Source of the DNA: an uncultured Lachnospiraceae bacterium
GTDB lineage: Bacteria; Bacillota; Clostridia; Lachnospirales; Lachnospiraceae
Length of the DNA stretch: 8,995 nucleotides
NCBI GenBank assembly: GCA_947594085.1
Contig: CANQEB010000089.1
Coordinates: 1-8,995, forward strand
Reading direction: 5' to 3'
Below, piece by piece: positions 1-6,252 of the stretch. The notes beneath the pieces are model-generated. The model saw only the letters and a list, made by a program, of their open reading frames with translations, made no database searches and was not told the DNA's origin. Within the stretch, counting starts at the first letter, position 1. Each line of letters starts with the position of its first letter. Position numbers and translations under genes: made by a program.

Positions 1-1
1 C

Positions 2-370
2 GAAATCCTGACCGATGAGAACGACAATGTATGTGGCATCCGCTGCATCCGTATGGAGCTTGGCGAGCCGGATGCGTCCGGCAGAAGACGTCCGGTGGAG
101 ATTCCGGGCTCTGAGTTCGACATCGAGGTGGACACGGTGATCATGTCGCTCGGCACTTCGCCGAACCCGCTGATCTCTTCCACGACGATCGGGCTGGATG
201 TCAACAAGAGACATTGCATCATCGCCGACGAGGAGACGGGCAAGACCTCCAAGGACGGCGTGTATGCGGGTGGCGACGCCGTGACAGGCGCGGCTACGGT
301 CATCCTCGCGATGGGGGCCGGCAAGGCGGCAGCGAAGGGCATTCACGAGTTCCTGAGCGCGAAGAACTGA
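2..370 (+). CDS. gltA: NADPH-dependent glutamate synthase small subunit / NfnB-like flavoprotein, C-terminal part
   Basis: This frame is open from base 2, so the gene is cut by the window edge and only its last 122 residues are visible; the family is usually about 460 residues. The visible part is the end of the FAD/NAD(P)H-binding fold. VIMSLGTSPNP is the usual segment after the NADPH-binding domain, and GVYAGGDAVTGAATVI (codons about 260-305) is the C-terminal FAD-binding motif of GltD-type proteins. Such proteins pass electrons from NADPH to glutamate synthase. In anaerobic Clostridia a close relative is subunit B of the electron-bifurcating NADH-dependent ferredoxin:NADP oxidoreductase (NfnB). 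The two cannot be told apart here, because the iron-sulfur N-terminus and the upstream gene, which would be nfnA in the second case, lie outside. The family call is firm; the exact member is not. Confidence 0.85.
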   Translation, partial: EILTDENDNVCGIRCIRMELGEPDASGRRRPVEIPGSEFDIEVDTVIMSLGTSPNPLISSTTIGLDVNKRHCIIADEETGKTSKDGVYAGGDAVTGAATVILAMGAGKAAAKGIHEFLSAKN

Positions 371-402
371 ATATAAATAAAGCTTTGCTTAAAATAAAGA
401 TT

Positions 403-447
403 ACCGCGGATTGACGTATTGTCGTTGATCTGCGGTGTTTTTTGTTT
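403..447 (+). terminator. Intrinsic terminator after the gltA-like gene
   Basis: The arms 403-416 and 423-436 form a 14-bp stem (three G-T wobbles, no mismatches) around a 6-base loop. A run of six T, one G and three more T follows at 438-447. It lies 32 bases after the stop codon and should end the upstream transcript before the next promoter. Confidence 0.9.
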
Positions 448-473
448 ACAGTGGATTTCTTATATGATATTAT
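445..473 (+). promoter_or_regulatory. Vegetative (SigA-type) promoter of the secreted-protein gene
   Basis: TTTACA at 445-450 is followed by a 17-base spacer and TATTAT at 468-473, with a TG at 465-466 that makes an extended -10. The -35 box overlaps the T-run of the preceding terminator, so termination and new initiation are packed back to back. The ATG at 506 is 32 bases beyond the -10. The match is good by eye; no start site has been measured. Confidence 0.75.
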
Positions 474-505
474 ATTTATAACATATTTTCAATGGAGGGA
501 TAGCT

Positions 506-1150
506 ATGAAAAAAAGAGTATTATCACTTGTTCTCGTAGTGTTCACACTGGTAAGTATGCTCGCCGTTTTGCCCGCAGAGGCTGCAGAGCCCGAGCTGCC
601 GATCACGGAAGGCGTCTATTTTGCCATGACTCCGCCGGTTTCTTTCAGCATACCAATCTATGGATTAACAAAGAAAAGCCAGGTCAAAAGCTTGAAGAGC
701 AGCAATAAAAATGTGGCCAGCGTTACAGTGAATAAATATCCCGGAGACAAAGATGTATTATTTACAGTTGAGCCGAAAAAGCCGGGAAATGCTACGATTA
801 GCATCAAGGTAGAATACGGAAAGAAGACAAAAACATTAAAATATAAGGTGACGGTAAAAAAGTATGTGAATGTCAGCACGTCCTTTAAAATTGGATCGAA
901 AGATGTAGCGTCCAAGTTCCAAAAAGAAATGTTTGCTTCCACAAGGAACCCGAAAAAGAAAGAAAAGATCAGCATTAAGCCAAGAAAGGGATGGGAGCTG
1001 CGCGCTATCCGCCTCTCCACGAAAAGCGGGAAACAGACTACAATCGCCAACAACAAGAAAGTGAATTTGAAAAAATATTCGCAGATTTATGTGGATTTTG
1101 ACAATGTAAAAGAAGGATTTTCTTCGACGCTTGTCGTCGATCTGCAGTAA
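506..1150 (+). CDS. Secreted lysine-rich protein with an Ig-like (BIG2-type) domain, function unknown
   Basis: I do not recognise this 214-residue protein as a named family. Residues 1-27 are a clear signal peptide: MKKR, a long hydrophobic core, then a probable cleavage near PAEA-AE. There is no lipobox cysteine, no LPxTG motif and no second membrane segment, so release or non-covalent surface binding is expected. Residues about 53-120 resemble a bacterial Ig-like domain: SSNKNVASV resembles its 'S.n..vAtV' core, followed by KKPGNATISIKV and a closing strand ending VTVKKY. Residues about 121-214 form a second, unassigned beta-rich and very lysine-rich module. GGAGGG at 494-499 lies 6 bases before the ATG. 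The gene is more A-rich than its neighbours. It has its own promoter and runs into rlmH. A cell-wall-binding or adhesive role is inference only. Confidence 0.85.
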   Translation: MKKRVLSLVLVVFTLVSMLAVLPAEAAEPELPITEGVYFAMTPPVSFSIPIYGLTKKSQVKSLKSSNKNVASVTVNKYPGDKDVLFTVEPKKPGNATISIKVEYGKKTKTLKYKVTVKKYVNVSTSFKIGSKDVASKFQKEMFASTRNPKKKEKISIKPRKGWELRAIRLSTKSGKQTTIANNKKVNLKKYSQIYVDFDNVKEGFSSTLVVDLQ

Positions 1151-1153
1151 AGG

Positions 1154-1636
1154 ATGACCAGGATTACCATACTTACAGTTGGTAAGATCAAAGAGAAATA
1201 TCTGCGTGACGGGATTGCGGAATACAGTAAGCGACTTGGAAAATACTGCCGTCTGGAGATCGTCGAGGTGACCGATGAATGTACGCCGGACAGAGCTTCC
1301 GCCGCAGAAGAGGGACAGATCAAACGGGTGGAGGGAGAACGCCTGCTGCGCTGCATTCGCGATACGGACTATGTGATCGCGCTTGCGATCGACGGGACGA
1401 TGCTCGATTCCGTGGAACTCTCCGGGAAGATTGAGAAGCTTGGTGTGCAGGGGATAAACAGCCTTGTGTTCGTGATCGGAGGTTCGCTAGGGCTTTCGGA
1501 CGAGGTGCTGCGCCGCGCGGATTACAGGCTGAGCTTTTCCAGAATGACATTCCCACATCAGCTTATGCGATTGATCCTTCTGGAGCAGATCTACCGGGGA
1601 TTTCGTATCATGCGCGGGGAGCCGTACCACAAGTAA
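1154..1636 (+). CDS. rlmH: 23S rRNA (pseudouridine1915-N3)-methyltransferase RlmH
   Basis: RlmH is a SPOUT-fold, SAM-dependent enzyme that methylates N3 of pseudouridine 1915 in helix 69 of 23S rRNA, acting on assembled 70S ribosomes. The 160-residue length is normal. Family signatures are visible: the N-terminal strand [13 protein letters not shown], the SAM-binding knot loop VIGGSLGL at about 107-114, [18 protein letters not shown] near the C-terminus, and the terminal GEPYHK. The ATG at 1154 is the only sensible start: an in-frame TAA lies at 1148-1150 and the first strand would be lost with a later start. There is no Shine-Dalgarno at normal spacing, only AAAGG touching the ATG, so translation may depend on ribosomes finishing the upstream gene 3 bases earlier. 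A SigE-type promoter follows the stop within a few bases. Confidence 0.97.
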   Translation: MTRITILTVGKIKEKYLRDGIAEYSKRLGKYCRLEIVEVTDECTPDRASAAEEGQIKRVEGERLLRCIRDTDYVIALAIDGTMLDSVELSGKIEKLGVQGINSLVFVIGGSLGLSDEVLRRADYRLSFSRMTFPHQLMRLILLEQIYRGFRIMRGEPYHK

Positions 1637-1642
1637 TGATTC

Positions 1643-1669
1643 ATATTTGCGTTCTCCGGGACATAGATT
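1643..1669 (+). promoter_or_regulatory. SigE-type sporulation promoter of yqfC
   Basis: ATATT at 1643-1647 and CATAGATT at 1662-1669, 14 bases apart, fit the SigE (early mother-cell sigma factor) pattern ATATT / CATACAnT known from Bacillus subtilis. It starts 7 bases after the rlmH stop and lies upstream of yqfC, a known SigE-controlled gene in Bacillus. The same arrangement recurs at 2176-2202 upstream of yqfD, which strengthens the call. No start site has been mapped. Confidence 0.7.
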
Positions 1670-1703
1670 GTAGGAGACAATTTACCGCGAAGGCGTGAGC
1701 TGT

Positions 1704-1982
1704 ATGAAGAAACCGCATCTGAAGCAATCGATGAAAGCCTTTGTGGAGGCAGCACAGATTCCGGAGGATGTTCTGAAGGGAAATGTGCTGGTTACCATGG
1801 AAGGGCAGGAGCATGTCGTGATCGAGAATTTCAGGGGTATTTCATCGTACACAGCGCAGGAGATCCGACTGGTCACAAATGGGAAAAAGATTTGCGTCAG
1901 CGGAAAGAATCTGCGGATCGTCAGTTATACAAAAGAGGAGATTGAGATTTCCGGCCATATCTGTAAATTGGAATACTTGTAG
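1704..1982 (+). CDS. yqfC: Sporulation protein YqfC (YabP/YqfC family)
   Basis: This is a small protein (92 residues) of the YabP/YqfC family, about the length of Bacillus YqfC. The pattern fits throughout: a charged helical N-terminus, a segment (IPEDVLKGNVLVTMEGQEHV) where the family reads 'lP.d...diPritmiG...l.IEN', then IENFRGISSY and EIRLVTNGKKICVSGKNLRI, and a final strand ending EISGHICKLEYL. YqfC is made in the mother cell under SigE; its biochemical role is not established. I chose the ATG at 1704, with GAAGG at 1689-1693 about 10 bases upstream. A GTG at 1695 would add three residues but leaves no room for a ribosome site. There is no signal peptide or membrane segment. A SigE-type promoter lies just upstream. 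Unlike in Bacillus, yqfD does not follow directly. Confidence 0.9.
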   Translation: MKKPHLKQSMKAFVEAAQIPEDVLKGNVLVTMEGQEHVVIENFRGISSYTAQEIRLVTNGKKICVSGKNLRIVSYTKEEIEISGHICKLEYL

Positions 1983-2073
1983 GATTCATTCACATTTCTA
2001 TATTTACAAAAGACAGTATAGATGATCATAACCGCTATTTTCAAGTTGATTTGATATTTAAGAATAAGCAAAC

Positions 2074-2095
2074 AAAAGGCGAGATCCGCTTTTTT
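2074..2095 (+). terminator. Probable intrinsic terminator after yqfC
   Basis: AAAA plus GCG (2074-2077 and 2079-2081, with one bulged G at 2078) pairs with CGC plus TTTT (2087-2093) around a 5-base loop, and the T-run continues to 2095. The stem is short but sits correctly about 90 bases after the yqfC stop. It could also act on the other strand, since the stem is flanked by A-rich sequence. Confidence 0.55.
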
Positions 2096-2132
2096 ATGTG
2101 AGTAAACGATAATCTCTTGCCGCTCGAAAGCT

Positions 2133-2177
2133 ATGCCGCGGAGCAGACGGAAGCATTGCGTCTGTCCTTCGCGGCAT
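2133..2177. repeat. Imperfect inverted repeat between yqfC and yqfD
   Basis: ATGCCGCG (2133-2140) pairs with CGCGGCAT (2170-2177), and CAGACG (2144-2149) pairs with CGTCTG (2159-2164). A small internal loop (GAG against TCCTT) separates the two stems and the apical loop has nine bases. No T-run follows, so it is not a normal terminator. Its right end shares two bases with the -35 of the yqfD SigE-type promoter, so it could be an operator, a transcript roadblock or simply a stable intergenic hairpin. Confidence 0.7.
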
Positions 2178-2202
2178 ATTTGCGTCCTTTGGAACATAGA
2201 TT
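2176..2202 (+). promoter_or_regulatory. SigE-type sporulation promoter of yqfD
   Basis: ATATT at 2176-2180 and CATAGATT at 2195-2202 with a 14-base spacer repeat the arrangement upstream of yqfC exactly. The surrounding 39 bases (2175-2213) match 1642-1680 at 33 positions. Transcription would start near 2209, about 75 bases before the yqfD start codon. Confidence 0.7.
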
Positions 2203-2243
2203 TTAAGAGACAAGGACAAAGCGAAGACATACGCGCTGCAAGC

Positions 2244-2263
2244 TTATACTTATTTATACTTAT
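2244..2263. repeat. Perfect 10-bp tandem duplication in the yqfD leader
   Basis: TTATACTTAT occurs twice without a gap, between the SigE-type promoter and the yqfD ribosome site. Each copy holds TATACT, which looks like a -10 box, but no -35 lies at the right distance upstream. Confidence 0.85.
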
Positions 2264-2281
2264 GGCGCTACGGGGGACGTG

Positions 2282-3523
2282 ATGATGGGACAGTTTTCAA
2301 ATTTGCTGAAGGGTTATGTGCGCATTCGGATTAAGGGCAATTCCTATGATCGCTTCCTGAATCTCTGTGCTTATCACGGGATCGGTCTATGGCAGCTCGT
2401 GCCGGTGGACGAGGCTTATGAGGCATATGTAAACCGAAAAGATTTCAAAAAACTGAAGGCGATTGTGAAGAAGAGCCATGCTTCCGTCAGGATTACGGAG
2501 CGTCACGGCTTTCCTTTTTTTATGCACCGCTATCGAAAACGCAGGGTTTATCTCGCCGGGATCGCCGCGGCGTTCGCGCTGATGCTCTGGCTTTCGGCGC
2601 ATATCTGGAACATTCGCATCGACGGGAATCTGTCGCAGACGGACGATGTGATCTTTGAGTATCTCACGCAGGCTGGAATTCGGCACGGCATGTGGAAATC
2701 CGGGGTGGATTGCAAAGAACTTGCCGCAGGAATACGCAACTATTTTACGCAGTTTGCCTGGGTGGCGGCGGAGCTTAAGGGGACGCAGTTGACGATCCAC
2801 GTGAAGGAAGGGATTTCCGCTGTGGAGGGTGAAGCCGGGGATGGCGGGAAAGGCGAGGAACCTTCAAGCCTTGTGGCCGCGTACGCGGGAACGGTGGATT
2901 CCATTTATGCGCGAAGCGGATTCCCGGTTGTGCATCCGGGCGATGAGGTTCAGAAAGGCGATCTGCTTGTCTCCGGGGCACTGCCGATCCGGGATGACAG
3001 CGGCGAAGTCGTCTCCTGGCAGTATGTCGCCGCGGACGCGGATATCGTGATCCAGAGGAACCGGAAATACTATGATGAAGTACCTTTTTCCGTGCAGCAG
3101 AAGCACTACACCGGCCGGGAGAGATCTTCATGGATGGTGCAGATCGGAGGCATGCCCTTTTCGCTTCCGGCTGATTTCAGTTCAATGGAGAAATACGATC
3201 TGATATCGGAGCTGACGCAGTGCCGCCTTGCGGAAAACTTTTATCTACCCTTGTATGTAAGGAAAATGACGGCAAAAGAGTACGAACAAGTGGAGATCAT
3301 ACGCACAAAAGATGAGGTTTTGAAAATTTTAGAGTCTGATTATCAGGATTTTTATAAAAATTTACAGGAAAAGGGGGTTCAATTATTTGAAAATGATGTT
3401 AAAATAGAATGGAATGAGAAGTCTGCCATCGCATCCGGGACTTTGCTTGTCGGAGAACAGGCGGTAAGGCGCATAGCGATGAGGGACGACAAGGAGGAAT
3501 TGCCAGACGATGAGTATGGTTGA
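2282..3523 (+). CDS. yqfD: Sporulation membrane protein YqfD
   Basis: This 413-residue protein matches the YqfD family (Bacillus YqfD is close to 400). The N-terminal cytoplasmic part (about 1-88) contains LLKGYVRIRIKG and FLNLCAYHGI, typical of the family. A single membrane segment follows at about 90-109, preceded by the basic run HRYRKRR. Directly after it, IWNIRIDGNLS begins a POTRA-like domain, as in FtsQ and YqfD. The rest, to the C-terminus, should lie outside the cytoplasm. The gene is SigE-controlled in Bacillus; its function is unresolved. Start codons GTG 2279, ATG 2282 and ATG 2285 are consecutive. GGGGGA at 2272-2277 suits either ATG and is too close to the GTG, so 2282 is a choice, not a proof. 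The last 14 bases overlap phoH, and the final ~150 bases are unusually AT-rich. Confidence 0.9.
   Translation: MMGQFSNLLKGYVRIRIKGNSYDRFLNLCAYHGIGLWQLVPVDEAYEAYVNRKDFKKLKAIVKKSHASVRITERHGFPFFMHRYRKRRVYLAGIAAAFALMLWLSAHIWNIRIDGNLSQTDDVIFEYLTQAGIRHGMWKSGVDCKELAAGIRNYFTQFAWVAAELKGTQLTIHVKEGISAVEGEAGDGGKGEEPSSLVAAYAGTVDSIYARSGFPVVHPGDEVQKGDLLVSGALPIRDDSGEVVSWQYVAADADIVIQRNRKYYDEVPFSVQQKHYTGRERSSWMVQIGGMPFSLPADFSSMEKYDLISELTQCRLAENFYLPLYVRKMTAKEYEQVEIIRTKDEVLKILESDYQDFYKNLQEKGVQLFENDVKIEWNEKSAIASGTLLVGEQAVRRIAMRDDKEELPDDEYG
3378..3405 (+). promoter_or_regulatory. Possible vegetative promoter for phoH-ybeY inside yqfD
   Basis: TGTTAAAAT at 3397-3405 is an extended -10, with a weak -35 (TTCAAT, 3378-3383) 16 bases upstream. 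It lies in a markedly AT-rich patch of the yqfD coding region, about 105 bases before the phoH start. It would allow phoH and ybeY to be transcribed in growing cells when SigE is absent. The -35 matches only half the consensus, so this is tentative. Confidence 0.4.
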
Positions 3524-4505
3524 AGTACTGCTTAACATTCCGGCAGGACAGGAGCAAAATGTCTTCGGCCAATTTGATCAGTATGTGAAGAAAATCGAAC
3601 GGGCACTTATGGTTACGGTACTGAACCGAGACGGTGAGACACGAATTCTCGGGAATCCGGCTAATGTGGACAGAGCGAAGAAGATATTTGACAACTTGTG
3701 TGTACTTTCAGCCAGAGGGAATATCATCACAGAGCAAAATGTAGATTATGCGATTGCCCTGTCGATGGAGGAAAAGCAGGATTCTCTTGTGGAGATAGAC
3801 AGTGATTGTATCTGCCATACGGTGAACGGCAAACCAATCAAGCCTAAAACGCTCGGACAGAAAGCGTATGTCGATGCGATTCGAAAGGATATGGTAGTGT
3901 TCGGCACGGGGCCGGCTGGGACAGGCAAGACGTATCTTGCAATGGCGATGGCAATCACCGCATTCAAAAATAATGAGGTAGGGCGTATTATTTTGACAAG
4001 GCCTGCAATCGAAGCAGGCGAAAAGCTTGGATTTCTTCCCGGAGATCTGCAGAGCAAAGTTGATCCTTATCTGAGACCGCTCTATGATGCGCTTTACCAG
4101 ATCATGGGACCCGACAGCTTCCTCAAGAATATGGAAAAAGGGTTGATTGAAGTTGCACCGCTTGCCTATATGCGTGGACGCACGCTGGACAATGCGTTCA
4201 TCATACTGGATGAGGCGCAGAACACTTCCCCGGCGCAGATGAAGATGTTCCTGACGCGGATTGGATTTGGTTCAAAGGTGGTCGTGACAGGTGACTTGAC
4301 GCAGAAGGATTTGCCGACGGGGAGCACGTCCGGGTTGGATGTTGCGATGAAAGTATTAGGCAGGGTGGATGGCATCAGTTTTTGCGCCATGACGAGCAAA
4401 GATGTGGTGAGGCACCCGCTTGTGCAGAGAATTGTCAATGCCTATGAGGAGTATGAGCAGAGGGACAAGCAGAGGGATAAGCGGCGTGAAAACCGAAAAC
4501 ATTAA
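3510..4505 (+). CDS. phoH: PhoH-like ATPase (PhoH/YbeZ family)
   Basis: PhoH proteins are cytoplasmic P-loop ATPases related to the helicase superfamily and tied to RNA metabolism; in many bacteria the gene neighbours ybeY, as here. The 331-residue length is normal. Seen in the sequence: an N-terminal domain (about 1-110) with RILGNPANVDRAKKIF, then LGQKAYVDAIRK, the Walker A GPAGTGKT at 134-141, TRPAIEAGEKLGFLPGDLQ, the Walker B AFIILDEAQN at 229-238, and the family segment FGSKVVVTGDLTQKDLP. The C-terminus is a charged tail rich in Q, R, D and K (about 315-331). AAGGAGG at 3491-3497 lies 12 bases before the ATG at 3510, within the end of yqfD; the genes overlap by 14 bases, which suggests coupled translation. 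The ATG at 3516 is further from that site. Confidence 0.95.
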   Translation: MSMVEVLLNIPAGQEQNVFGQFDQYVKKIERALMVTVLNRDGETRILGNPANVDRAKKIFDNLCVLSARGNIITEQNVDYAIALSMEEKQDSLVEIDSDCICHTVNGKPIKPKTLGQKAYVDAIRKDMVVFGTGPAGTGKTYLAMAMAITAFKNNEVGRIILTRPAIEAGEKLGFLPGDLQSKVDPYLRPLYDALYQIMGPDSFLKNMEKGLIEVAPLAYMRGRTLDNAFIILDEAQNTSPAQMKMFLTRIGFGSKVVVTGDLTQKDLPTGSTSGLDVAMKVLGRVDGISFCAMTSKDVVRHPLVQRIVNAYEEYEQRDKQRDKRRENRKH

Positions 4506-4586
4506 GGCAGGGGACAGACAGGCCCGCGATCCTGAGGTGATACGCTGCAAGGCATTATGCAAAATACCGTATAGGATGAGAACGCT

Positions 4587-5096
4587 ATGACAATTGATTT
4601 TGAAAATGAATATGGTGAGGTTCCAGGTTTGGAATTGGAAACGCTTGCTAAACAGGTAATCGCCGGTGCATTGGATGATATGGGCTGCCCGTATGAGGCG
4701 CGCGTTGGGCTCTTGCTCACAGGGGATAAAGAAATCCAGAGATTAAACGCGGAGCACAGAGGGATAGACCTTGCGACGGATGTTTTATCTTTTCCCATGA
4801 CGGAATATGACCGGCCGGGTGATTTTTCCAGATTTGAGGAGGACTGGATTGACGCTTTTGATCCGGATTCCGGTGAGCTGTTGCTGGGAGACATTGTTCT
4901 GTCGATGGATCATGTGCTTGCACAGGCGAGGGAATATGGACATTCTGTGCGGCGTGAGTTTGCGTTTCTGATCACCCACAGTGTGCTGCATCTGATTGGT
5001 TACGACCATATGACAGAAGAGGATGCGGCGGAGATGGAACGATTACAGGAGAGAATATTGAATCAGCTAAATATTACAAGGGAGGAATCAAAATGA
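4587..5096 (+). CDS. ybeY: Endoribonuclease YbeY (rRNA maturation factor)
   Basis: YbeY is a zinc-dependent single-strand endoribonuclease needed for 16S rRNA 3'-end maturation and ribosome quality control. The zinc motif H-x3-H-x5-H is complete: HSVLHLIGYDH at residues 131-141. Upstream family segments are also present: IQRLNAEHRGIDLATDVLSF at about 50-70 and ELLLGDIVLS at about 97-106. At 169 residues it is slightly longer than usual because of an acidic linker between these two (about 73-96). AGGA at 4573-4576 lies 10 bases before the ATG. It sits 81 bases after phoH with no gene between; in Bacillus pgpH lies there. The stop overlaps the next gene's start as ATGA. In Bacillus dgkA, cdd and era come after ybeY, but a lipoprotein gene takes that place here. 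Confidence 0.97.
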   Translation: MTIDFENEYGEVPGLELETLAKQVIAGALDDMGCPYEARVGLLLTGDKEIQRLNAEHRGIDLATDVLSFPMTEYDRPGDFSRFEEDWIDAFDPDSGELLLGDIVLSMDHVLAQAREYGHSVRREFAFLITHSVLHLIGYDHMTEEDAAEMERLQERILNQLNITREESK

Positions 5097-6187
5097 AACA
5101 CAAATATCTGAAACGACTGATTGCTGCGGTGAGCGCGGCGGCAATGTTGACAGGATGTCTGGCACAGGGGATCACGGCGTCCGCTGCCGAGGGCGACGGT
5201 ATGGTGCGCAGTTTTCTGACAGGAAAGCTTGTCCCTGAGAGCATCGGGAGAAAGAGAGCGATCGCTGTTATGCTGAGCAACAGTATCGAGGCAAATCCGC
5301 AGTCGGGGATCGGAAACGCATCCATTGTCTATGAGGCTCCTGTAGAGGGAGGATATACACGATTTATGGGAATCTTTGAGGACTATCAGGATGTGGAACG
5401 CATCGGGTCTGTGCGAAGCAGCCGTGAGTATTATGTCATTTTTGCGAGAGAATTTGACGCCTTTTATCTGCATTACGGACAGGCATGGTACGCGCTTGAC
5501 CTTCTGAGAAGTGAGGATACATATAATATTAGCGGTTTGAGCAGTGAGAATGATGCGGGACGCGGCGAGGAAGAGTATGTCTACTATCGCAGCGATGATG
5601 CGGAAGCGCCGCACAATGTATTCACGAATTATGATATGGTGCAGGCCGGCATTGATTTTCTGAACTATCCGCGCGAGTATTCTGACTGGTATCTGGAGCA
5701 GGGTGGGCACTATCAGTTTGCCGCTGACGACGCTCCGGTGACGCTTGACAATGGACAGGATGCGGGACGGGTAAACGTCGGTTACGGGTACAACAATGCT
5801 TATTTTGTCTTTGATGAGTCGACAGGCAAATATTTGCGCTATCAGTTCGACGAACCGCATATCGACAGGACAACAGGGAAACAGCTTGCCTACGACAATG
5901 TCATCCTGCAATACTGCGACTGGAAGAAACAGCCAGATTCCGATACTTATCTGGACATCGACGTTGTGACTGGTGGAAACGGAAAATTCATCACGAACGG
6001 AAAGGCGATCGATATCACCTGGAGCAAAGACGGCGGAAGCTGGGAGGATCAGTTCGCACCGGGGAACTTTACACCGACCAAATATTACGATGAGAGCGGT
6101 AATGAGATCACGCTGAACCAGGGCAAGACATGGATCTGCATCGTGCTGGATTCAGAGAGTGAAAATGTTCAGATCAGTGCCGAGTAA
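5093..6187 (+). CDS. DUF3048 lipoprotein (YerB-like)
   Basis: This 364-residue protein has a lipoprotein signal peptide: a basic start, a hydrophobic stretch and the lipobox LTGC with the lipidated cysteine at position 22. The mature protein should hang from the outer face of the membrane. Family features follow: FLTGKLVPES, RAIAVMLSNS, the stretch PQSGIGNASIVYEAPVEGG, then RFMGIF and ERIGSVRSSREYYV. This is the DUF3048 N-terminal domain known from Bacillus YerB. The C-terminal half (about 245-364) fits the second DUF3048 domain, with YDNVILQYCDW and a strand ending TWICIVLDSES. The molecular function is unknown. The start is secure: GGAGG at 5081-5085 is 7 bases before the ATG. The 4-base overlap with ybeY predicts coupled translation. 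Confidence 0.92.
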   Translation: MKHKYLKRLIAAVSAAAMLTGCLAQGITASAAEGDGMVRSFLTGKLVPESIGRKRAIAVMLSNSIEANPQSGIGNASIVYEAPVEGGYTRFMGIFEDYQDVERIGSVRSSREYYVIFAREFDAFYLHYGQAWYALDLLRSEDTYNISGLSSENDAGRGEEEYVYYRSDDAEAPHNVFTNYDMVQAGIDFLNYPREYSDWYLEQGGHYQFAADDAPVTLDNGQDAGRVNVGYGYNNAYFVFDESTGKYLRYQFDEPHIDRTTGKQLAYDNVILQYCDWKKQPDSDTYLDIDVVTGGNGKFITNGKAIDITWSKDGGSWEDQFAPGNFTPTKYYDESGNEITLNQGKTWICIVLDSESENVQISAE

Positions 6188-6194
6188 CAGGCAA

Positions 6195-6230
6195 ATCCGC
6201 CGCAGCTTACAGTGATATGGCTGCGCGGAT
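6195..6230. other. Intergenic hairpin before the flippase gene
   Basis: ATCCGCCGCAGC (6195-6206) pairs with GCTGCGCGGAT (6220-6230) as an 11-bp stem with one bulged C; the loop has 13 bases. There is no T-run after it, so termination is unlikely. An ATG at 6217, in frame with the flippase, lies in the loop and has no ribosome site. The hairpin could separate or protect parts of a shared transcript. Confidence 0.6.
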
Positions 6231-6252
6231 ATTGTCATTGAAGAGGTTTAAC

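Noticed and set aside
1600..1640. The 3' end of rlmH as a possible SCC-type integration site
   Set aside because: In staphylococci cassette elements insert at this conserved GEPYHK-coding end. Here no second copy of the site, no recombinase and no foreign segment follows; yqfC comes next.
2244..2263. The tandem TTATACTTAT as twin -10 boxes
   Set aside because: No -35-like sequence lies 16-18 bases upstream of either TATACT, so I list it only as a repeat.
5063..5911. A 282-codon open frame on the - strand
   Set aside because: It is antisense to the end of ybeY and most of the DUF3048 lipoprotein gene, both well supported by family motifs and ribosome sites.
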